Positions 1 to 9,224 of a stretch of 64,000 bases of DNA are shown here, piece by piece. Made by a program: the position numbers and the translations under genes. Position 1 is the stretch's first letter. The number at the start of each line of letters is the position of its first letter. The stretch lies in contig AP017424.1 in assembly GCA_002355495.1 (NCBI GenBank), forward strand, positions 4,963,501 to 5,027,500. Direction: 5' to 3'. The stretch is from Streptomyces laurentii. GTDB lineage: Bacteria > Actinomycetota > Actinomycetes > Streptomycetales > Streptomycetaceae. The notes under the pieces were generated by a model. It ran no database searches. It saw nothing but the letters and a program-made list of their open reading frames with translations, and was not told the origin of the DNA.

Positions 1-24
1 GCCCCGGGCGCCGGTGCCGGCGCG

Positions 25-1227
25 GTGGTCCTGGACGATGTGCGCGGGGCGCGCAAGACACTCGCCGGGGTGGCCCGGACGACGGCCCTGGAGGGCAGCC
101 GCCATCTGTCCGCGCTGGTGGCGGGGCCGGTGCACCTCAAGTGCGAGAACCTCCAGCGGACGGGTTCGTTCAAGGTGCGCGGCGCGTACGTACGGATCGC
201 GGGGCTGCGGCCCGACCAGCGGGCGGCCGGGGTGGTGGCGGCCTCCGCCGGCAACCACGCGCAGGGGGTGGCGCTCGCCTCGCAGCTGCTCGGGGTGCGG
301 GCGACGGTCTTCATGCCGTTGGGCGCGCCGCTGCCGAAGGTGGCCGCCACGCGCGCGTACGGGGCGGACGTCCGGATGTACGGGCATGTCGTCGACGAGG
401 CGCTCGCGGCGGCCGGGGCGTACGCGCGCGAGACCGGCGCGGTCTTCATCCACCCCTTCGACCATCCCGACGTCATCGCCGGGCAGGGCACGGTCGGCCT
501 GGAGATCCTGGAGCAGTGCCCGGAGGTGCGGACGGTCGTGGTCGGGGTCGGCGGCGGCGGTCTGGTGGCCGGGATCGCGCTCGCGGTGAAGTCGCTGCGG
601 CCGGACGTACGGGTGGTCGGTGTGCAGGCGGAGGGCGCGGCGTCGTATCCGCCGTCGCTGGCGGCCGGGCATCCGGTGGCGGTCGAGGCGCCGGTGACGA
701 TGGCCGACGGGATCCGGGTGGGGAGGCCCGGCGACGTGCCGTTCGGGCTGGTGCGGGAGTACGTGGACGAGATCCGCACCGTCTCCGAGGACGCGCTCGC
801 CTCGGCGCTGCTGCTCTGCCTGGAGCGGGCGAAGCTGGTGGTGGAGCCGGCCGGGGCGAGCCCGGTGGCGGCGCTGATGGCCGATCCGGAGGCGTTCCGG
901 GGCCGGGCGCCGGTGGTGGCGGTGCTGTCGGGCGGGAACGTCGACCCGCTGCTGCTGCAACGGGTGCTGCGGCACGGCATGGCCGCCGCGGGGCGCTATC
1001 TGAGCCTGCGGCTGCGGGTGACGGACCGTCCGGGGGCGCTCGCGACGCTGCTCGCGGTGCTGACGGTGGTGGACGCGAACGTGCTGGACGTGAGCCACGT
1101 ACGCACCGATCCGCGGCTCGGCCTGACCGAGGCGGAGGTGGAGCTGCACCTGGAGACGAAGGGGCCCGAGCACTGCGAGGAGGTCACGGCGGCGCTGCGG
1201 GACGCGGGCTATCCGGTGATGGGCTGA
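25..1227 (+). CDS. ilvA: Threonine ammonia-lyase (threonine dehydratase), 5' end possibly cut by window
   Basis: Cytosolic PLP enzyme that deaminates L-threonine to 2-oxobutanoate, the first step of isoleucine synthesis. The PLP lysine lies in ENLQRTGSFKVRGAY (K50 from this start), a glycine-rich phosphate loop GVGGGGLVAG follows near residue 175, and the last ~75 residues form an ACT-type regulatory domain (LRLRVTDRPGALATLL). The reading frame is open to base 1 and relatives carry about ten more N-terminal residues, so the true start may be upstream of the window; GTG at 25 is the first start seen. The regulatory tail is short, as in catabolic/single-ACT forms. Family assignment is secure; only the start is uncertain. 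Confidence 0.93.
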   Translation: MVLDDVRGARKTLAGVARTTALEGSRHLSALVAGPVHLKCENLQRTGSFKVRGAYVRIAGLRPDQRAAGVVAASAGNHAQGVALASQLLGVRATVFMPLGAPLPKVAATRAYGADVRMYGHVVDEALAAAGAYARETGAVFIHPFDHPDVIAGQGTVGLEILEQCPEVRTVVVGVGGGGLVAGIALAVKSLRPDVRVVGVQAEGAASYPPSLAAGHPVAVEAPVTMADGIRVGRPGDVPFGLVREYVDEIRTVSEDALASALLLCLERAKLVVEPAGASPVAALMADPEAFRGRAPVVAVLSGGNVDPLLLQRVLRHGMAAAGRYLSLRLRVTDRPGALATLLAVLTVVDANVLDVSHVRTDPRLGLTEAEVELHLETKGPEHCEEVTAALRDAGYPVMG

Positions 1228-1344
1228 AGGCCGGGGCCGGGGCCGACAGCCGGGAGCGGAAGCGTGGTCGGAGGGGTGCGGGCCAAGGGGCGAGGGCGGT
1301 CGGTGGAGTAAGGGACTTGCGAAATCGGGTTCGGCCTATACGGC

Positions 1345-1373
1345 TTGTATATCGCGATGTATCGCGTTAGGGT
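1345..1373 (+). promoter_or_regulatory. Candidate promoter with operator repeats inside the spacer
   Basis: TTGTAT (1345-1350) and TAGGGT (1368-1373) are separated by 17 bases. The spacer contains two direct TATCGCG copies (1350-1356 and 1360-1366) with a period of 10 bases, one helical turn. It lies about 120 bases before the ABC transporter gene. Repressor binding here would block polymerase; the cognate regulator (PadR or TetR type are common beside DrrAB systems) is not in the window. Confidence 0.5.
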
Positions 1374-1491
1374 GTGCTCCGGGTCACAGCTCCGCTGAGC
1401 GCTGTCCGTTCGGCGTATCTAGACTTGTGCGGACACTCCCGCACACGGCCCGATCTGACACGGAAATCTCTGGAATCACAGGGAGAGTCAC

Positions 1492-2583
1492 ATGCCAGGC
1501 GCGATCCACGCCGAAGGTCTGGTCAAGACCTTCGGTGACGTACGAGCTCTGGACGGCGTGGACCTCGATGTCCCCGAAGGCACCGTCCTCGGTCTCCTCG
1601 GGCCGAACGGCGCGGGGAAGACGACGGCCGTACGCGTGCTCACCACCCTCCTCACACCCGACAGCGGCAGAGCCGTCGTCGCCGGGATCGACGTGCTCAA
1701 GCACCCCGACGAGGTGCGGCGCGCGATCGGGCTTTCCGGCCAGTTCGCGGCCGTCGACGAGTATCTGACCGGCCGGGAGAACCTCCGGATGGTCGGCCGG
1801 CTCTACCAGATGAGCGCCAAGGGGGCGAAGGCCCGCGCGGACGAGCTCCTGGAGCGCTTCGGCCTGGCCGACGCGGCCGACCGCACCGCCAAGACCTACT
1901 CGGGCGGCATGCGCCGCCGCCTCGACCTCGCGGCCGCGCTCGTCGTCTCCCCGCCCGTCATGTTCATGGACGAGCCCACCACCGGCCTCGACCCGCGCAA
2001 CCGCCAGGCCCTGTGGGAGGTCATCCAGGAACTCGTCGCGGGCGGTACCACCCTCCTGCTCACCACCCAGTACCTGGAGGAGGCCGACCACCTCGCGCAC
2101 GACATCTGCGTCGTCGACCACGGCCGGGTCATCGCCCGCGGCACCTCCGACCAGCTCAAGGCCCAGACCGGCGGCGAGCGCGTCGAAGTCGTCGTGCACG
2201 GCCGCGAGATGATCGCCCCCGCCCGGGAGGTCCTGGCGCGCTACGCGATGCCCGGCCTCGGGCACGGCGACATCTCCGTCGAGGAGCACACCCGCAAACT
2301 GACCGTCCCCGTCACCGGCGGCGCCAGGATCCTCGCCGAGGTCATCCGTGATCTCGACGCGGCCGGCGCCGAGATCGACGACATCGGACTGCGCCGCCCC
2401 ACCCTCGACGACGTCTTCATCTCGCTGACCGGCCACGTCGCCGAGCGGGCGGAGTCCGAGAACGGCACGGACGGTGAGAACGAGGCGGAGGGTGAGGACG
2501 GAAAGGACGGAAAGGACGGCAGTGGCGGCGACGGCCCTGGCAGAAGAGGCAAGGCCAAGGCCCGGAAGGAGGCCGTCAAGTGA
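1492..2583 (+). CDS. DrrA-type ABC transporter ATP-binding protein
   Basis: Nucleotide-binding subunit of an ABC-2 type exporter of the daunorubicin-resistance (DrrA) family; it powers efflux through the permease encoded next. Visible motifs: Walker A GPNGAGKTT near residue 39, signature YSGGMRRRLDL near 139, Walker B VMFMDEPTTGLDP near 160, and the H-loop region LLLTTQYLEEADHLAHD. A DUF4162-type C-terminal domain follows (about 220-315). The final 45 residues are an acidic then basic low-complexity tail (E/D/G/K), an unusual extension. ATG 1492 is preceded by GGGAGAG. The stop overlaps the permease start by four bases (GTGA), so the two are translationally coupled. Substrate unknown. Confidence 0.93.
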   Translation: MPGAIHAEGLVKTFGDVRALDGVDLDVPEGTVLGLLGPNGAGKTTAVRVLTTLLTPDSGRAVVAGIDVLKHPDEVRRAIGLSGQFAAVDEYLTGRENLRMVGRLYQMSAKGAKARADELLERFGLADAADRTAKTYSGGMRRRLDLAAALVVSPPVMFMDEPTTGLDPRNRQALWEVIQELVAGGTTLLLTTQYLEEADHLAHDICVVDHGRVIARGTSDQLKAQTGGERVEVVVHGREMIAPAREVLARYAMPGLGHGDISVEEHTRKLTVPVTGGARILAEVIRDLDAAGAEIDDIGLRRPTLDDVFISLTGHVAERAESENGTDGENEAEGEDGKDGKDGSGGDGPGRRGKAKARKEAVK

Positions 2584-3437
2584 CCGCGACCACCGACACG
2601 TTGGCGAAGCCCCGCGTACGCGGCGCGCTCGCCCGGTCGATCGGCGACTCGCTCGTCGTCACCCAGCGCAACCTGATCCGCATGACCCGGATTCCCGAGA
2701 TGCTGCTCTTCGGGGTCATCCAGCCGGTCATGTTCGTCATCCTCTTCACGTACGTCTTCGGCGGCTCGATGAAGATCGGCGGCACCACCGACCCGTCCGT
2801 GTACAAGAACTTCCTGATGGCCGGCATCTTCGCCCAGACGGTCACCTTCGCCACGGCCGGCGCGGGCGCGGGCATCGCCGACGACATGCACAAGGGCCTC
2901 ATCGACCGCTTCCGTTCGCTGCCCATGGCGCGCGGCGCGGTCCTGACCGGCCGTACGCTCGCCGACCTGGTGCAGACCGCCATCACCCTGCTCGTCCTCG
3001 CGGCCGTCGCGCTCATCGTCGGCTGGCGCCCCGGCTCCGAGGCGCCGACCAACCTCGCGAAGATCCTGGCCGGCTTCGGCCTGCTGCTCCTCCTCGGCTA
3101 CGCGTTCACCTGGATCGGGGCGCTGATCGGCCTCTCCGTCCGCACCCCGGAGGCGGCGACCTCGGGCGGGATCATCTGGCTCTTCCCGGTCACCTTCGTC
3201 TCCAACGCCTTCGTGGACACCAGCCAGATGACGCCCTGGCTGCAGCACGTCGCCGACTGGAACCCGTTCAGCGCCACCGTCCAGGCCTGCCGCCTGCTCT
3301 TCGGCGACCCCGGCCTGTCCCCGTCCGACGCCTGGCCGATGCAGCACCCGGTCTGGGCCTCGCTGCTCTGGTCCCTGCTCATCGTCGTGGTCTTCCGCAC
3401 CCTGGCGGTGCGCAAGTACCGGTCGGCCGCGGGGTGA
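2580..3437 (+). CDS. DrrB-type ABC-2 transporter permease
   Basis: Integral membrane partner of the preceding ATPase. The 285-residue protein has about six hydrophobic segments (for example MLLFGVIQPVMFVILFTYVF near residue 40 and LLLLLGYAFTWIGALIGL near 165) and the ABC-2 family pattern of a cytoplasmic N-terminus followed by a large first loop. GTG 2580 overlaps the upstream stop by four bases. The pair forms a complete two-gene exporter for a drug, lipid or peptide; no accessory gene indicates the substrate. It converges on the kinase gene on the other strand, with a hairpin between them. Confidence 0.92.
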   Translation: MTATTDTLAKPRVRGALARSIGDSLVVTQRNLIRMTRIPEMLLFGVIQPVMFVILFTYVFGGSMKIGGTTDPSVYKNFLMAGIFAQTVTFATAGAGAGIADDMHKGLIDRFRSLPMARGAVLTGRTLADLVQTAITLLVLAAVALIVGWRPGSEAPTNLAKILAGFGLLLLLGYAFTWIGALIGLSVRTPEAATSGGIIWLFPVTFVSNAFVDTSQMTPWLQHVADWNPFSATVQACRLLFGDPGLSPSDAWPMQHPVWASLLWSLLIVVVFRTLAVRKYRSAAG

Positions 3438-3440
3438 TGC

Positions 3441-3467
3441 CCGTGACCGACCGGCGTCCGGTCACGG
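3441..3467. terminator. Hairpin between convergent genes
   Basis: CCGTGACCG (3441-3449) pairs with CGGTCACGG (3459-3467) across a 9-base loop. It lies at the meeting point of the permease (+) and kinase (-) genes and overlaps the last codons of the kinase. No T-run on either side; typical of Streptomyces stem-only terminators. Confidence 0.45.
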
Positions 3468-5825
3468 CAGATAGCCGGAGACCACCAGACCGTCGAAGGG
3501 CTGGAAGAGGGCCCCGCCGCTGATCACGGCCTCGGCGCGGGTCAGCAGGGCCGCGTCGACGCCGTCGGGGACCGGCGCCTTACGGGTGCGTCTCACCGCC
3601 TCCACCCGGCCGGACACCGGAAGGGACTGCACCGACTGCTTGGCGGCGGCGAGCACCCGGTCGCCCGCGAAGAAGACCGCGTCCGCCGTGTCCAGGCGGG
3701 AGTTCGGCACCCGGCGTGACTCCCGGCCGCTCGCCAGGTCGTAGGTGATCACGGTGGCGCCGTCGAGGCCGCCCACCACCGCCACCGTGCCGTCCGCGTT
3801 CACCGCCGGGCCGGCGCCGACCGGGAAGCCGGTGGCGAGGGTGCGCCGCGGCTTCAGGGTCTCGGCGTCGAGCACCGGAACGCCGCCGTCCCGGGAGGTG
3901 TGGCACAGCACCGCGTCCCGGTGCACGATCATCGTGGCGCACTGGACATCGCCCGCGCCGCGGGCGGTCTCCTTGCCGGTCGCCGCGTCGAGCGCCACCG
4001 GTACGACCCCGCTGACCGTCACGTACACCCGCCCCCGGGCGGCGACCACCTGCTCGGGGATGCCGCCGAGTTCGCGCCGCCACAGCTCCGTGCCGCCGCC
4101 CTTGCCGTCCAGCTTCACGGCGGTCGCCAGGCCCCGGGTCTCGTCGGTGCGGTGGAGGAAGCCGGAGTAGAGGACACCGTCCAGCAGGTCGGAGCCCTTC
4201 GGCGCCCACTCGGGACCGGGCGCCGCCACCTTCCCGCGCTCCTTGCCGTCGTCGGCCCCGTACGCCGTCACCCCGTCCCGGCCGGTGACGTACACGGTGT
4301 CGCCGACGACCGCCGGATAGCCCGGCGACGACCGCACCCCGAAGTCCTCGGGCGCCGTCCGGGGCGCCACCGACCACAACTTCTTCCCGTCCGACGCCCG
4401 CAGGCCGAGCGCCGCGCCGCCGCTCCCGGCACACACCAGCGTCTTCGGGGTGAGCGCGCAGGCGCTCACCTCCACATCCGTCTTCGTCGCCCACGGCGAC
4501 CAGCCCGCCGGCCGGGCCGCGCGGTCCGTGCCCGCCGTCCCGAAGTCGCCCGGGTGCCCTTCCCCGCCGTACGGCAGCACCACATGGTCCAGCACCTTCA
4601 CCGCGGGCGACCCACTGGCACCGGGTCCGGCACCGGCACCGGCACCGGACCCGGCCGACGGCCCCCGAGCCCCCTGACCGCCCGAGCCGTCCTGGTCGCC
4701 CTGCCGGCCCAGCAGCACCGCACCCGCCGTCGCGAGCACCGCCACCGCGACGGCGCCCGCCACGAGCGCGCCCCACGGCCGCCGCCGCGCCTCGGGCTCC
4801 GAGGCGGCGCCCACCGGCCGCGCGCCCACCGCCGTGGGGGAGTACGGCACGGCGGGCCCCAGCGTCGGCAGATCCGCCACGCCCGCGCCCGACGAGGCCG
4901 CCTCCCCGGCCAGCCGCGCCGCCTCCCCGTACTCCGCGAGCAGCGACAGCACCCCGCCCGGCCACGGGAACGCCCCGGAACCCGAAGCGGGCTCCGCCCC
5001 CGCGTCCCCGCCCAGCAGCCCCACCAGCTCCGCCGCCGACGGCCGCTCCGCCGGATCGAGCCGCAGACAGCGCTCCACGAGCGGCCGCAACTCCTCCGGC
5101 ACGCCCGCCAGGTCGGCCTCGGCCCGGCTGATCCGGAAGACCACCGCCGCCATCTCGTCGTCGTGGAACGGCCCCCGCCCGCTCGCAGCGAACGCCAGCA
5201 CCGCCCCCAGACAGAACACGTCCGAGGCGGGCACCACCGCCCGGTTGCCCACCAGATGCTCCGGCGACATGAACCCCGGCGAGCCGACGACCAGGCCCGT
5301 CGACGTCAGCGCCGTCGCCTCGAAGGCCTGCGCGATACCGAAGTCGATCAGCTTCGGCCCGCCCGCGCCGAGCAGCACGTTCGCCGGCTTCAGGTCCCGG
5401 TGCAGCACCTGTGCCCCGTGCACCGCGTCGAGTGCCCGCGCCAGCGCGGCCCCGAGCGCCCGTACCGCCGCGACCGGCAGCGCCCCGGTCCGTACGACGG
5501 CCTCGGCGAGCGAGGGCCCCGGCACGTACTCCGTCGCCAGCCACGGCGCGGCCGCCTCGGCGTCCGCGTCCACGAGCCGGGCCGCGTACGGGCTGTCCAC
5601 CGCCCGCGCCGCCGTGATCTCGCGCCGGAAACGGGTCCGGAAGTCCCCGTCGACCTCCAGGTCCTCGCGGACGGTCTTCACGGCGACCATCCGGTACGGA
5701 TCGGCCGTCGGCGTGTCCGCCCGGCAGGCCAGATGGACCTCGCCCATGCCGCCGGCGCCGAGCCGGGCGAGCAGACGGTACGGGCCGACGAGCCGGGGCG
5801 GCCCGGCGGGCAGTGCTTCGAGCAT
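3462..5825 (-). CDS. AfsK-like Ser/Thr kinase with PQQ beta-propeller sensor
   Basis: Transmembrane protein kinase. Kinase domain at about residues 12-270: glycine loop LGAGGMGEVHLA, VAVKTV lysine, HRDLKPANVLL catalytic loop, DFGIAQ, and SPEHL activation segment. A Pro/Ala-rich stretch leads to one membrane helix at about 353-375, then an external region (410-787) made of PQQ/WD-like blades (recurrent DxxDGKxLW, DAATGKE, D..SGRESR motifs). This is the architecture of AfsK, where the propeller is thought to sense an external ligand. 29 bases separate it from the upstream kinase gene, so both are probably one transcription unit. Ligand and substrates are unknown. Confidence 0.9.
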   Translation of the reverse strand: MLEALPAGPPRLVGPYRLLARLGAGGMGEVHLACRADTPTADPYRMVAVKTVREDLEVDGDFRTRFRREITAARAVDSPYAARLVDADAEAAAPWLATEYVPGPSLAEAVVRTGALPVAAVRALGAALARALDAVHGAQVLHRDLKPANVLLGAGGPKLIDFGIAQAFEATALTSTGLVVGSPGFMSPEHLVGNRAVVPASDVFCLGAVLAFAASGRGPFHDDEMAAVVFRISRAEADLAGVPEELRPLVERCLRLDPAERPSAAELVGLLGGDAGAEPASGSGAFPWPGGVLSLLAEYGEAARLAGEAASSGAGVADLPTLGPAVPYSPTAVGARPVGAASEPEARRRPWGALVAGAVAVAVLATAGAVLLGRQGDQDGSGGQGARGPSAGSGAGAGAGPGASGSPAVKVLDHVVLPYGGEGHPGDFGTAGTDRAARPAGWSPWATKTDVEVSACALTPKTLVCAGSGGAALGLRASDGKKLWSVAPRTAPEDFGVRSSPGYPAVVGDTVYVTGRDGVTAYGADDGKERGKVAAPGPEWAPKGSDLLDGVLYSGFLHRTDETRGLATAVKLDGKGGGTELWRRELGGIPEQVVAARGRVYVTVSGVVPVALDAATGKETARGAGDVQCATMIVHRDAVLCHTSRDGGVPVLDAETLKPRRTLATGFPVGAGPAVNADGTVAVVGGLDGATVITYDLASGRESRRVPNSRLDTADAVFFAGDRVLAAAKQSVQSLPVSGRVEAVRRTRKAPVPDGVDAALLTRAEAVISGGALFQPFDGLVVSGYLP

Positions 5826-5854
5826 GGGTCAGTGCGCCTTTCCGCCGAGAGGGG

Positions 5855-8281
5855 TCACCGGGGGAGTTCCAGGGAGGTCACGACCCCCTGGTCGTATACG
5901 AGGTAGCCGATCCCGCCGACCGGCAGCACCTCCGGGCCGCGCAGCATGTCGGCATAGTCCATCCCGTTCACCGGGTCGGGCCTCTTCTCGGCCCGCGCCC
6001 CCGGTGCCCCCGGGACGGATGCGGTCCGCAGACCGACCGGCTTCCCGCCCTTGCCCAGCCGCACCGTGTACAGCGAGGAGTAGTCGGCGAACACCACCTG
6101 GTCACCCGCGAGCAGCGGCGCCGAGAACGCCTGCGCGAGCCCGGCCGGGGCGGCCTTGACCGGGAAGGAGCCCAGCTCCTTCCCGTCGCGCGGGTCGAAG
6201 ACCTTCAGCGCGCCCGCCTCGCCGTCGAGGCCGGCCGCCGTCCGCCCGGTGAGCACGGCCGGGTCCAGGTCCGCGACCGGCGCCGGCAGGTTCGCCCGGG
6301 TCGCGAGCGAGGGCGCGTCGAGCAGATGGGCCTCCGGTGCCGCACCGCGTTGGCGCACGATGCCGGTGCAGTACGCGCGCGTACCGAGGACCTTGACCAC
6401 CTCGCAGACACGGGCGTCGTCGTCCACCTGGCCGCGTACGGCGCCGGTCCTGGCGTCGTACGCGATCAGCCCGCCGTCGCTCAGCGCGTACACCGTGCCC
6501 GCCGCGTAGGCGAGCGGCTCGAAATGCCGCATGTCGACCTTCGCGGTCACGTCGTTCGTGAGCTGCTTCTCCCACAGCTTCCTGCCGTCGGCCAGCGCGT
6601 AGGCGGCCAGGCCGGCGCGGCCCAGGGTGGCGGCCCCGGGAGCCTGGGTGAGGGTGAAGACCATGCCGTCGGCCACGATCGGGCGGCTCGCCTCGCCCGT
6701 CGAGCCCCCGCCCGGCTTCTCCCAGGCGACCGCGCCGCCGCGCGCGTCCCGCACCTGGATCCGGCCGTCGGAGGCCAGGACGACGAGCCCGTCGTGGACG
6801 ACCGGCCGTGCCGTGCTCCCGGCGATGAAGAGGCCGCCGGTGCCGCTGATGAAGCTGCGGTCGTCCCGCTCGTCCTCGACCAGGTCGGCCTGCCACAGCG
6901 GCTTCCCGTTCGCCGGGTCCAGTGCCTCGTAGCGTCCGTCCGTCGTCCGGCACACCAGCGCCTTCTCGTTCGCCGAGCAGCCGAACGCCGGAGCCGTCAG
7001 CTTCGCGCGCCACGGCTTCCAGCCGGCCGGCCGCTGGGTGAGGTTCTGCGGGACGACCCCGGACGCGTCCATCAGCCCCCGGTCGTCGACGCCCGGCACC
7101 CGCGGACCGGTGGCGGGCGCGGCGGGGTCGGCCTCGGCGGGCATCAGCTCCGGCCGCGCCCCGGGCCACAGCAGATACGTGCCGAGCCCGCCGCCCAGGA
7201 CCGCGAGGGCCACCACGGCGGCGATGAGCCCGCGCCGCTTCGGACGCGGCGCCGGCGGAAGGGCGGGCGCCCCGGCCGGGCCCATGGTCGGCGCGGCGTG
7301 CGGGTCGATGGGGTCGAGCGGGCCGGGCGCGGGGACGGCCGGGGCGGGCGCCGCCGGCACCTCCAGGAGCGGGCCGCCCGCCGCGACGAGCTGCGCCAGC
7401 TCCGTCCCGTACGCGCCGATGTGCTCCCGTACGGCCTCCGGCCAGGCCGGCATCCGCCCGCCGACGCCGCCGAGCAGCTCCACCAGCCGCTCGGGGTCCG
7501 GCCGGTCCGCAGGGTCGAGCGCCAGGCAGGCGGCGACGATCCCGCGCAGCTCCTCCGGCACCCGTTCGAGGTCCGCCTCGGCCTGCGAGACACGGTAGAG
7601 GACGGCCGCCAGCGGCCCGTCGCCGAACGGATCCTCGCCCGTCGCCGCGTAACAGAGGACGGACCCCAGACAGAAGACGTCCGAGGCCCCGGTCACCCGC
7701 CGCGCGCCCGCCACGTGCTCGGGCGACATGAAGGCGGGCGTGCCGACCATCATCCCGGTCGCGGTCAGGGTGGTGGCGCCGCTCGCCCGCGCGATGCCGA
7801 AGTCGATCAGGCGCGGCCCGTCGACGGCGAGCATCACGTTGCCGGGCTTGAGGTCGCGGTGCAGCACCCCGGCCGCGTGCAGATCGGCGAGCGCGCGGGC
7901 GATCCGCGCGCCGAGCGCCCGCACCGTGGCGACCGGCAGCGGGCCGCCGCGCCGGACGGCCTGGGACAGGCTCGGCCCGGGGACGTACGCGGTGGCCAGC
8001 CACGGCAGCCCGGTGTCCGCGTCCCCGCCGACGGGCGCGGCGGCGTACGCGCTGCGGACCAGCCGCGCGACCTGGATCTCGCGGCGGAAGCGGTCGCGGA
8101 AGGAGGGCTCGCCCGCCACGTCACGGCGTACGGTCTTGACGGCGGCGTACGCACCGGAAGGGGCGTCCGGGTCGTCCCGCCGCCCCAGGTACACCTCGCC
8201 CATGCCGCCGGCGCCGAGCCGCGCCAGGATCTCGTACGGTCCGATCCGCCGTGGCGCGCCCTCGCGCAGCGGTCCCAGCAT
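5855..8281 (-). CDS. Second AfsK-like Ser/Thr kinase with PQQ propeller
   Basis: Same layout as the downstream neighbour: kinase domain (LARLGAGGMGEVYLG, VKTVRRDV, HRDLKPGNVML, DFGIARA), Pro/Ala linker, one helix at about 349-372 (LIAAVVALAVLGGGLGTYLLW), and a PQQ-like external domain (DPANGKPLW, ALADGRKLWEKQL, DARTGAVRGQV). The two proteins align over the whole length, so they arose by tandem duplication. ATG at 8281 is the first codon of the family's MLxPLxxGxPRRIGPYEIL start. First gene of the kinase pair. Confidence 0.9.
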   Translation of the reverse strand: MLGPLREGAPRRIGPYEILARLGAGGMGEVYLGRRDDPDAPSGAYAAVKTVRRDVAGEPSFRDRFRREIQVARLVRSAYAAAPVGGDADTGLPWLATAYVPGPSLSQAVRRGGPLPVATVRALGARIARALADLHAAGVLHRDLKPGNVMLAVDGPRLIDFGIARASGATTLTATGMMVGTPAFMSPEHVAGARRVTGASDVFCLGSVLCYAATGEDPFGDGPLAAVLYRVSQAEADLERVPEELRGIVAACLALDPADRPDPERLVELLGGVGGRMPAWPEAVREHIGAYGTELAQLVAAGGPLLEVPAAPAPAVPAPGPLDPIDPHAAPTMGPAGAPALPPAPRPKRRGLIAAVVALAVLGGGLGTYLLWPGARPELMPAEADPAAPATGPRVPGVDDRGLMDASGVVPQNLTQRPAGWKPWRAKLTAPAFGCSANEKALVCRTTDGRYEALDPANGKPLWQADLVEDERDDRSFISGTGGLFIAGSTARPVVHDGLVVLASDGRIQVRDARGGAVAWEKPGGGSTGEASRPIVADGMVFTLTQAPGAATLGRAGLAAYALADGRKLWEKQLTNDVTAKVDMRHFEPLAYAAGTVYALSDGGLIAYDARTGAVRGQVDDDARVCEVVKVLGTRAYCTGIVRQRGAAPEAHLLDAPSLATRANLPAPVADLDPAVLTGRTAAGLDGEAGALKVFDPRDGKELGSFPVKAAPAGLAQAFSAPLLAGDQVVFADYSSLYTVRLGKGGKPVGLRTASVPGAPGARAEKRPDPVNGMDYADMLRGPEVLPVGGIGYLVYDQGVVTSLELPR

Positions 8282-8397
8282 CAGCCCCGTCGCCCCCTGT
8301 CCCTGGTCCGGCGGTCCCCACGTCCGGCCGGCCCTTGATCATTGCATGGGCATGCCGAACGCGACGGAGGCCGGGGCCGTGCCTCGTCGGGGGTACG

Positions 8398-8440
8398 CGA
8401 ACGGGCCGGAACCCCCGCCCAGGGGGATCCGGCCCGTTCG
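8398..8440 (-). terminator. Strong hairpin downstream of greA
   Basis: CGAACGGGCCGGA (8398-8410) pairs perfectly with TCCGGCCCGTTCG (8428-8440), loop 17 bases. It starts 68 bases after the greA stop on the minus strand and lies before the kinase pair. No U-run. It probably separates greA transcription from the kinases. Confidence 0.6.
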
Positions 8441-8508
8441 TCGGTCAGCCGTTGTCAGCTGCTGTCGGCCATTGTCGGCCGAGGTCAGGCGATCGTCGGC
8501 AGCGCCGC

Positions 8509-9006
8509 TCAGCCGGTGTACGGCTTGGCGCTGAGGATCTTGACCTTGGCCATCTTGCCGTTCGGCAGCTCGTACTCGGCGTCCTCACCGGCCTTCTTGC
8601 CGTTGAGGCCCACGCCGAGCGGGGACTGCGGCGAGTAGGTCTCGATGGTGTCGCTGGCGTACTCACGGGAGGCGAGCAGGAACGTCAGGGTGTCGTCCTC
8701 GTCGCCGTCGAACGCGATCGTCACGACCATGCCGGGCTCGACGATGCCGTCGTCCGCCGGGGCCTCGCCGACCTTGGCGTTCTGCAGGAGCTGAGTGAGC
8801 TGGCGGACCCGGAGCTCCTGCTTGCCCTGCTCTTCCTTGGCCGCGTGGTACCCGCCGTTCTCGCGCAGGTCGCCTTCCTCGCGCGCAGCGGCGATCTTGG
8901 TGGCGATCTCGGTACGCGCGGGACCAGACAGGTACTCAAGCTCGTCCTTGAGCTTGTTGTACGCCTCCTGGGTGAGCCAGGTGACGTTGTCGCTGGTCTG
9001 GGTCAC
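8509..9006 (-). CDS. greA: Transcription elongation factor GreA
   Basis: Binds RNA polymerase through the secondary channel and stimulates cleavage of backtracked RNA. The 165-residue protein has the N-terminal coiled coil with the acidic tip (EEGDLRENGGYH, residues ~45-56) and the FKBP-like C-terminal domain (SPLGVGLNGKKAGEDAEYELPNG). The start is set at GTG 9006 because GreA homologues begin here (TQTSDNVTWLT) and GAGGAG lies six bases upstream; the frame stays open a further 38 codons but that stretch looks like leader. The order greA, DUF4307, mca matches that seen in mycobacteria and other Streptomyces. Confidence 0.96.
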   Translation of the reverse strand: MTQTSDNVTWLTQEAYNKLKDELEYLSGPARTEIATKIAAAREEGDLRENGGYHAAKEEQGKQELRVRQLTQLLQNAKVGEAPADDGIVEPGMVVTIAFDGDEDDTLTFLLASREYASDTIETYSPQSPLGVGLNGKKAGEDAEYELPNGKMAKVKILSAKPYTG

Positions 9007-9162
9007 AGGTGCTCCTCGTAGGTACTGGGAATAAAGAGCTCGCCCTGCACGGAAGGCGCGCGCCGAAGCTCCTGCTTCAAGCGTGCGCCTTTCGAACGGA
9101 CGAAACCACGAGCCTAACAATGAGTGGCGAAAAGCGGGAGGACATAAACCACGAGCTTTACG

Positions 9163-9184
9163 TCACCCCAGGTCACCGGGGTGA
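9163..9184. terminator. Small hairpin between DUF4307 gene and greA
   Basis: TCACCCC (9163-9169) and GGGGTGA (9178-9184) form a 7-bp stem with an 8-base loop, 40 bases after the DUF4307 stop on the minus strand. Weak but well placed. Confidence 0.3.
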
Positions 9185-9224
9185 ACCGGCGGGGCTTCGC
9201 TGTCGCCCGCTTCCCTACCCACCG

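Noticed and set aside
141..1370. Long Gly/Arg/Ala-rich open frame over ilvA
   Set aside because: Frame-shifted shadow of ilvA in high-GC DNA; no domain content and ilvA has clear motifs in the other frame.
3580..5544. Long open frames over both kinase genes, on both strands
   Set aside because: Arg/Gly/Pro/Ala translations typical of GC-rich shadows; the kinase frames carry all conserved motifs.
9112..9140. TAGGCT as -10 of greA (minus strand)
   Set aside because: Plausible hexamer but no -35 at a suitable distance; not reported as a promoter.
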